A stretch of 64,000 nt of DNA. It comes from Coptis chinensis. Lineage: Eukaryota; Streptophyta; Magnoliopsida; Ranunculales; Ranunculaceae. Position 1 is the stretch's first letter, and each line of letters opens with the position of its first letter. Positions 56,871 to 64,000 of the stretch are shown here, one piece after another. Below the pieces are notes generated by a model that made no database searches, was not told the origin of the DNA, and was given only the letters and a program-made list of their open reading frames with translations. The translations under genes were made by a program, and so were the position numbers. The stretch lies in the NCBI GenBank assembly GCA_015680905.1, contig CM027381.1, positions 19,569,501 to 19,633,500 of the forward strand, written 5' to 3'.

Positions 56871-56922
56871 TGATTAATAAAGGTTGGGGTCTACCTTAAC
56901 CCCTAGTTGCTTAAAAAAAAAA

Positions 56923-57263
56923 CATACATATATACGGTCCGCACAACCAAAAGTTTACAAGCAACTACACCTCACAAAAAGTACAAATAACCCCTGTAAA
57001 GAAAACAAATGAAAAACTGAATAAAGATGCACATCACAAGATTAAATATCAACCAAATTGAATGCCCATTGAGAGAATCAAAATCAACCAGAAGCACAAT
57101 ACTCTTTCACATAAACTAGTTTCCATTTTCCTCACAAAATTAAATAGAACAATCTTCGTTTAACAAGTAAAAACATTCCCCATTGAACTAAGGTACTAAA
57201 GACACTAACTAGCTCTCGGACACCTTTAACATGAACTTCACCAGCCCAGGAAGGGAATTCAAC
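56923..57263. other. Spacer between LINE D and the RPS13 pseudogene
   Basis: AT-rich; likely contains the 3' UTR of the RPS13 copy (minus strand). No other feature seen. Confidence 0.4.
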
Positions 57264-58735
<1,472 letters not shown>

Positions 58736-59200
58736 GCTAGCAAGTAAAGTATAAGAGACATTCCTCTACCATAAGGGCGTGCCCTTAGGGTACAAATGCT
58801 TTTGTGTTAGGAGAGAGGACTCACCCAAAGCCACACACGCGCATGCCCGCCCGCACCGCACCGAACCGAGTCGAGTCGCGTTGTGTCGGGTCGGGTTCGG
58901 GCTTGGGCTTACTGTCTAGTGGGTAGTGGCTAACCAAAAGCCTAAACTTGTTTTTGCTTTTGCAGCAAGTTTCAGTGTCCTATCTCTAGTTGGTTTCTTA
59001 TTACTTATCTGTTTGCGAAACCGACTTAGAGTTTGAGGATGAGTCCTTCTCCTATCTGGAAACCGACTACCTTCCTCTATATATTGAGGACTGTGTGTCC
59101 ATAGAGAGGTATCCAAATCCAGACACAGAGAAACATTTTTCACTTCATCAGAACTCGTGTATTCCAGAGACAGAACTTCACACCACATGAAATCAGAGAA
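58736..59200 (+). repeat. Possible copia-type LTR remnant upstream of the RPS13 copy
   Basis: GC-rich CCCGCCCGCACCGCACCG and GGGTCGGGTTCGGGCTTGGG segments, then a TATA-like TCTATATATTGAGG at about 59076-59090 followed by a leader-like CCAGACACAGAGAAACA. This layout is common in plant copia LTRs. Only one copy is present and no TSD was found. It replaces the expected start of RPS13 exon 1. Confidence 0.35.
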
Positions 59201-59642
59201 ACAGAACTTGATCCCATCCTATTCTTCTTCTCTTCTCTCTAATGGTGATTCATAACATGTTATTGAAACTCTTAGATGGAAAAACAACAACCTTAAAATT
59301 CCAAAACCCAACAATCTCAGGCTCATCAATAAAAACCCAGTTACACCAGATACAACTCGATTACTAAGATTCGAAACCGTAACTTGGACTAGATGCAACT
59401 TGATTACTGATCTTATTCTCGAGTTGTTGATCCTCTCACTAATGGGGTCATCTTTCACAGAATTGATTCAGATATGGTTTTTTTCTTTTCTATTTGAGAA
59501 GATGAGACGTAAAAGATGTTTTTACCCCCACTTTGTTGTTTGAAATTTGGAGTGTTAGATCTTTTGAGACTTAGATTAGATCGGACAGTTCAAGATAGGT
59601 GTGAGATTAGAGTGTTACCCTAAGAGTGTCACTATATATATA
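59201..59642. other. Segment with MULE-like terminal sequence
   Basis: The minus strand from 59640 reads TATATATAGTGACACTCTTAG, with ACTCTAATCTCACACC after it, similar to the borders at 16158-16200 and 19632-19680. No gene in the remainder. Confidence 0.4.
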
Positions 59643-60039
59643 GGCCCGATCTTAGAAGTACATACTTATTTTAAAGTTAAAATAAGTACGTAAGTAAAAC
59701 ATCACCTAGAAAATAAATTCAACTCTAACTTTTTGTGGGTATTACCTACATACCATAAAGATCAACTCCACAAAATTTGAGCTCATTTGGAAATCTCTAA
59801 CCTAACTAAAAATTGTTGTCATCTTAAAAAAGAAATCTAACGGTCCAGAAAATAGTATTTTTACAATCATCTTTTGCCTAAGTTAGAGATTTCCAAAAGA
59901 GTTAAAATTTTGTAGAGATGATGTTTATGGTGAGTAGATGATATCCAAAAAAAATTAGGTTTGAATTAATTTTCTAGGTAAAGTTTTACTTACGTACTTA
60001 TTTTAACTTAAAATAAGTATGTACTTCTAAGATCCGGCC
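59643..60039. mobile_element. 397-bp foldback MITE
   Basis: Begins GGCCCGATCTTAGAAGTACA and ends TGTACTTCTAAGATCCGGCC; nearly the whole element is an inverted repeat (arms of about 170-190 bp with mismatches, sharing TACTTATTTTAA, AAATAAGTACGTAAGTAAAA and TTGGAAATCTCTAAC). It is flanked on both sides by TATATATA, giving an 8-9 bp TSD that cannot be fixed exactly because of the AT repeat. No coding capacity. Mutator-type by TSD length (inference). Confidence 0.85.
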
Positions 60040-60745
60040 TATATATATATATATATATGGGGAGGGATAGAGGCACATTCAATATGCTCACATTATAGCC
60101 ACATTTTCAACATACAAATGAATTAAGGCCTAGTTTTTTGTGAAGATGATCTCCCTACCATAAAGATCATTCTTGTTACAACCTTTTCTCTTATGAGCCT
60201 ATTTCTTGACCCTTACACACACTATTCCCTCCTTCAGCTTTCTCACTCCCCCCTCTCTCTTCGGTCTCTCTCCCCTTAGGTTAATGAATCCGCCCTCTCC
60301 TCTCTCTCACCCACTATTACCCTTTATACCTTTCTTTCCATCCATCATGGCCCTCCACTTGTCTCTCCATCTCGCGGTCTTCTTAGCTCCATGTGTAGGG
60401 TTTCCATACCGCGACCCCATGCTGTCAGCTCGATCTGGTGGATCGCGGACTTCGAAGTTACGCTGATTCGGCCCAACTCACTATTCCTATTCCGTTGATA
60501 CATCCTGCCACTACAGATGCCCCCTCTCGAGTCCGCGATAGTATGTCAGTCGGGGAGTCGAGAGTTCTCCACGTTCGCCTTTTCAACCGTAGCCTTCCGT
60601 CTTCCTTTCAATCATTTGGATTCACGAAGTTTCCATGTGATCGCGGTGGACCCTCATTTCTTGTGCATCCACGGCCCTTCATGGGCTGGTTCCTTTTGGT
60701 GTCCCCTCGATTTTAGCTCCCCTCAAATTACCTTTTTACCCCCTC
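60040..60745. other. Segment between foldback MITE and second antisense gene
   Basis: 60040-60200 is AT-rich and opens GGGGAGGGATAGAGG after a TA run, resembling another non-autonomous DNA-element end. 60200-60745 is C/T-rich with no conserved domain. The 3' LTR expected for the minus-strand gypsy element should lie near here but could not be delimited. Confidence 0.35.
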
Positions 60746-60749
60746 CTCT

Positions 60750-60758
60750 TATAAAAAG
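60750..60758 (+). promoter_or_regulatory. TATA-like box before the + strand antisense gene
   Basis: TATAAAAAG at 60750-60758 is followed by a C/T-rich leader (CTCTCTCAC..., about 300 bp) and the ATG at 61061. Position and composition fit a plant pol II core promoter with a pyrimidine-rich 5' UTR. Confidence 0.5.
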
Positions 60759-61060
60759 CCCGCTCGATTTTTCCTCTCTCACTTAGCTTTTCTCTTGCCT
60801 TTCAGTTCCTCTCAACCTCTCCTTCTACCTTTCTTCTTGTTTTCCAGCACCGGTTGCTCTCACGGTCGTCTTCTCCGGTTTCCTCTGTGGAAATTCTTAC
60901 TCCGGCTGCTTTCCTCTTACCTCAGGTTGGTTTTCTCTTCTCTCTAACTCCCTTTAATTGCTATATTGCGCATTTCTCCTTTGTTCTTGGCGTTAGAGTC
61001 TGTTCATTTTCCCTTCCTTCTCCGCCTTGTTGTGACTAATTGTCTTCCACTCCGACCACG

Positions 61061-63240
61061 ATGTCGGCAGCGAGATCCGCCACCTCTTCCTCTTCCCAGT
61101 CCCGTAGCCGTGCTTCCCCCCCTCTCCTCGACCAGACCGAGGCCCCTTCAACCTCTGGACAAGCTTTTACCCTCCCGCCGCCTCCACCGCGCAGCCGTAG
61201 ACCTAATCTTGAGGATGTTAAAGCGGCTTATGGGATACCCGCTGATGTCATCCTAGAATATGTGCCTGACCTAACTCACTTCCCCCATCTAGTTCCCTAT
61301 AGGCCGGGGTGCCTTGTGGCCACGGTAGGATAAATTGTCGCCGGCCTGCGTTTGCCCCTCACCCGTCTCGATGTCGAGGTGTGCAATCACTTTAACATCC
61401 CCCCTTGCCAAGGCATCGGCAACTTCTGGAGGGTCATGTATGCCGCGAACCACTACAACCGTTCTGAAGTACTTAAGATAACGGTTCGCGACATGACCGC
61501 TCACTTCTTCATTAAAAAGAGCACCAAGGAGGTCGGTGTTGGCTATCACTCCTTCTGTGTCCATCCTAGAAAGCGCCACTTTATTCTTCGTATCACTTCC
61601 TCCGACAAACTGTGGCACCACTACCCTATTTATATCTCAGGCAACTTCCTCTCCGCAGATCTTCCATCCGAACTGAATCTTAACCACTTGACTTTTCTTC
61701 CTAGTGGTGAGTCTCTCTCTTTATCTTCACCCCTTGATGTATATCTTTTGTTTTCTCAACTGACTTGACGGCTCTCTTTTTCAGGTTGGCGCCCCTACTC
61801 AAAGTCGCGACCTTACGACCACATTTCCTCCACCACCTTCCAGAAAATTCGCGACCTGGGACCTGCTCAGGCCGTGATACTTGGGATTGACCCTGCCACC
61901 GCCACTCCCCTATTGTCCGATCCTGAACTGAAATCCATAGGGAAATACTGCCCCCCATTTTTCCACCCTCCTCCTCCCAAAGAAAGAAAACCACGTGACA
62001 ATCCACCCACTAAGGGAAAACGCCATACCACGAAACCCCCACTCCGTCCCAAGTCTGCTTGTAAGAACCCTTCTCCCTCCGCAGCCCCTACTCCTTACCG
62101 ATCCCTGACCACCTAGGAAGACCAATACTCATCCTCTCATTCCCCTTCCACCGCCTCTCAAGACTCAGACATGGGTGCCAACAAACGCAAACTTTTCGAC
62201 AGCGATTCGGACGAGGATGTCATCCCCATTACTGCCCCCCTTGCCGCTGCTCACTCCTCTCCTCCCCCCGCCTCCAAACGTTCACGGCCCTCGGCTCCTG
62301 AAGAGGGTCCCCCAGCTACAAATGCCTCCCCACCTACCGTGCTTCCTCAGGCAGTACAGCGGCCCGGGAAAGAGGCGGCGCCCCGGACTGAGAAGGGGGC
62401 CGCAGGGCCCGTTCCTCCATTCTGCCCGCTTTCAAACTTCGCAACCGCCATCTAACCATCAACGACTCTGCCTTGGAAAATCCAGCTGCGGCTTCCTCCC
62501 TATTCTTTGGGTCTCATCTCCCCAAAGACATGGCATACGCTGAGGGTGGCACCTTTGAGTCTCACCGGACTTCGTTCTACATTGGCTGGGAGAAGGTAAA
62601 CCTCTCTTTTCACTCAAGTATCTCCCTTCCCTTTCTCTGAGTATTCTAACTTTTGTTCTCTTCCACAGATGAGTTTGGATATCTCCTTCATGATCCGCGA
62701 CCTCTTTGGTGCCCGGGCGCGGATCGATGAACTGGACAAGGAGGTCGCCCAGCTGGAAAAGGATAAGTCTGCCGCGGACATGGACAAGCTCAGGGCCTAG
62801 GATGAGCTTAAAGTTGCAGAAGCCGCCCACCTTGCTTACATGGACAAGGTTAACGACGCGCAGTAATCGGGCCAGAGACCCTCCAAGCGAAGCACGCCGC
62901 CGCTCTGGATGCCCTCTTCCAGAAGCATCAAGAGGAGGTATCGGCTCTCCTAAATCAACACGAAGCCGATATGGACGAGCTCCGGGACAGCTTTCGGGCC
63001 CAGGCCGAAAAGAGGGTGGCCAAGAAGGTCAAGGAGGAATTTGACCGCTCACTAGAGAGGTCGTCTTCCTCCTCCCGAAGCCCCCGCCGCTCCCTACCGA
63101 GAGGTCTCAGGCCCATCCCGGACTCTCCCCGCCATACAAGATGTCGCTGAGCTGGTGGGTCTAGGGCGATAGATGAGGCGGCGGATGAAATTATAGCCGA
63201 GGCCGCCGAGTCCGCGGATCCGCGAAAAGCACCGCGCTTG
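61061..63240 (+). pseudogene. Second Tat-type antisense gene, three exons
   Basis: ATG 61061 (MSAARSATSSSSQSRSRASP). Exon 1 runs to 61706: Pro/Ser-rich N-terminus, EDVKAAYGIPADVILEYVPD, one in-frame stop at 61331, then IVAGLRLPLTRLDVEVCNHF and NIPPCQGIGNFWRVMYAANH (gypsy-type transposon domain). A GTGAGT donor at 61707 and TTTTTCAG acceptor give exon 2 (61785-62595) in frame: GWRPYSKSRPYDHIS, then a Pro/basic region with stops. GTAAAC donor and TTCCACAG acceptor give exon 3 (from 62669): MSLDISFMIRDLFGARARID, ELDKEVAQLEKDKSAADM, a coiled coil. The domain order equals the antisense ORF at 46562-49072. Markedly GC-richer than neighbours. Function unknown. Confidence 0.75.
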
Positions 63241-63792
63241 AAATTAGCTTGTTTTTGCCCGGCTAGGCTTCCTTTGATGCTACTTTGTAACACTATTTCT
63301 GCTACCGTTTGTTGTCTTTCCACCCCTCTTGTTGGGATGTTTATATCATGTTATGTTTGTTTTGTCCGAGTGTTTTCGTTGATACTCTTTTACCGTGTAT
63401 GAGCAATAACGGGACCCTATTAGTGTATTCGCCCCCTTTGGTTGGGAATGTTTGATTTGCCCCCACGCCGGACCGGGCCTCCGCCACTTCTAACTCTGGC
63501 GGCAGCACTGCACTGCCGGTGGCAGTGGAAGCCTCTTTGCTTCCGTTCGCCTTTATCCCACATAGGTCCGGGGCAACTCCTCTCACCCCGGCACTGCGGG
63601 GAACTCATCTTCGCGAGGCACTTAGTTGTGCCTCACTAAAGTTTGGACCTCTCGTCCTTGGAGGGCTCACCCCCTCCCTTCTCTTCACTCTGAGGGGCAA
63701 TGAAAACTCAAGCAATAATATTTAACTCAAAAGTGCTACGGTTTTATATATGTACAGATAGCTCACACCATTCCCCATTTCTTCCATTACAT
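63241..63792. other. Region between antisense gene and gypsy pol end
   Basis: Converging 3' ends: likely 3' UTR of the + strand gene (TGTAACACTATTTC region) and the untranslated region after minus-strand pol. GC-rich GGCGGCAGCACTGCACTGCC type sequence near 63500. No gene recognised. Confidence 0.4.
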
Positions 63793-64000
63793 CTACTCGT
63801 AAATTTTTTTTAGCAACCTTACATTCCACGGCCTATCCACAGCTGTGCCCTCCACAGTTTGTAACCTGTAAGTGCCTGTTCCCCCCACCTCGACCACCAC
63901 ATATGGCCCTTCTCAGGTCGGACCCAATTTCCCTTCGCTGGCCTTCTTGGTGCTGGGTGTCACTCACCTAAGCACCTTGTCTCCCACCATAAATTTCCTC
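63793..64000 (-). pseudogene. C-terminus of Ty3/gypsy pol, continues beyond the window
   Basis: The minus strand reads KFMVGDKVLR, then after a stop VTPSTKKASEGKLGP, after a second stop EGPYVVVEVGGTGTYRLQTV and RPWNVRLLKKIYE, stop at 63793-63795. This is the tail after integrase in plant gypsy polyproteins (compare LSENWEGPYIVHKV in the other Tat element). The stops fall at positions usually held by Arg and Trp. Together with the antisense gene at 61061-63240 it indicates a second Tat-lineage element oriented on the minus strand. Confidence 0.82.

Larger units (their letters stand above)
51162..56922 (+). mobile_element. Nearly full-length L1-type LINE (LINE D) with RNase H and poly(A)
   Basis: ORF1 (from ATG 51162), ORF2 (from ATG 52723) with endonuclease, reverse transcriptase, zinc-binding domain and C-terminal RNase H, then a short 3' UTR and ten A residues at 56913-56922. 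All parts are on the + strand and in order. About 5.8 kb, normal for plant L1 elements. Stops and frameshifts in both ORFs make it inactive, but it is far better preserved than LINE A. TSD not recognised. Confidence 0.88.

Noticed and set aside
58916-59188. Minus-strand 90-aa ORF upstream of RPS13
   Set aside because: No recognisable domain; it overlaps the LTR-like segment and is probably chance.
62171-63044. Several overlapping GC-rich ORFs on both strands at 62-63.6 kb
   Set aside because: High GC makes long chance ORFs; only the frame matching the antisense gene with consistent splice sites was kept.

Overview
This window is plant nuclear DNA, most likely from a eudicot with a large, repeat-rich genome. 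The evidence is an SR-type splicing factor gene with spliceosomal introns, plant-type L1 LINEs with DUF4283/zinc-knuckle ORF1 proteins, Ty3/gypsy elements of the Tat and Athila lineages, a CACTA transposon, MITEs, and pieces of typical plant genes (Aux/IAA, GDT1-like, Rab GDI, RPS13, RPP2). The species cannot be named from the sequence. No CRISPR array, operon or prokaryotic gene was seen.

1-13 kb: the last two coding exons of an RS-domain/RRM splicing factor (693-917 and 11326-11458, + strand) are separated by a 10.4-kb intron. The intron is filled by a + strand L1 LINE, itself broken by a 302-bp hAT-like MITE, a second LINE fragment, a reverse-strand LINE fragment and a 2.4-kb gag-only LTR retrotransposon. 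Several insertions can be peeled off because target-site duplications (TSDs) are visible and the LINE reading frame closes up again. 13-20.8 kb: a small Cys/His-motif plant protein gene whose C-terminus runs into a transposon end, a roughly 3.4-kb MULE-like inverted-repeat element with palindromic subterminal repeats, and a fragment of an RPS13 gene.

20.8-50.2 kb: one Tat-lineage Ty3/gypsy element with both LTRs (20841-21238 and 49744-50151). It has gag, protease, RT, two RNase H regions, integrase, a tandem-repeat 3' region and an antisense ORF. It was hit by three later insertions: an 8.1-kb CACTA element inside gag that carries pieces of at least five host genes (21980-30099), an 8.8-kb non-autonomous Athila element between RNase H and integrase (33651-42496), and a 1.5-kb solo LTR (44490-45988). 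The whole gypsy sits inside yet another LINE remnant.

50-57 kb: LINE remnant, then a nearly full-length but broken L1 LINE with RNase H and poly(A) tail (about 51.1-56.92 kb). 57-60 kb: an RPS13 pseudogene on the minus strand, a copia-LTR-like segment, and a 397-bp foldback MITE. 60-64 kb: a second Tat-type antisense gene (here on +, with TATA-like box and two introns) next to the pol C-terminus of a minus-strand gypsy element that continues beyond the window.

Almost all coding sequence here is decayed mobile-element sequence. The splicing factor, and possibly the Cys/His-motif protein, are the only candidates for functional host genes. The most interesting material is the multi-gene-capturing CACTA element, the spliced antisense genes carried by two separate Tat elements, the duplicated primer-binding module of the Athila element, and the paired RPS13 fragments beside inverted-repeat transposon ends.
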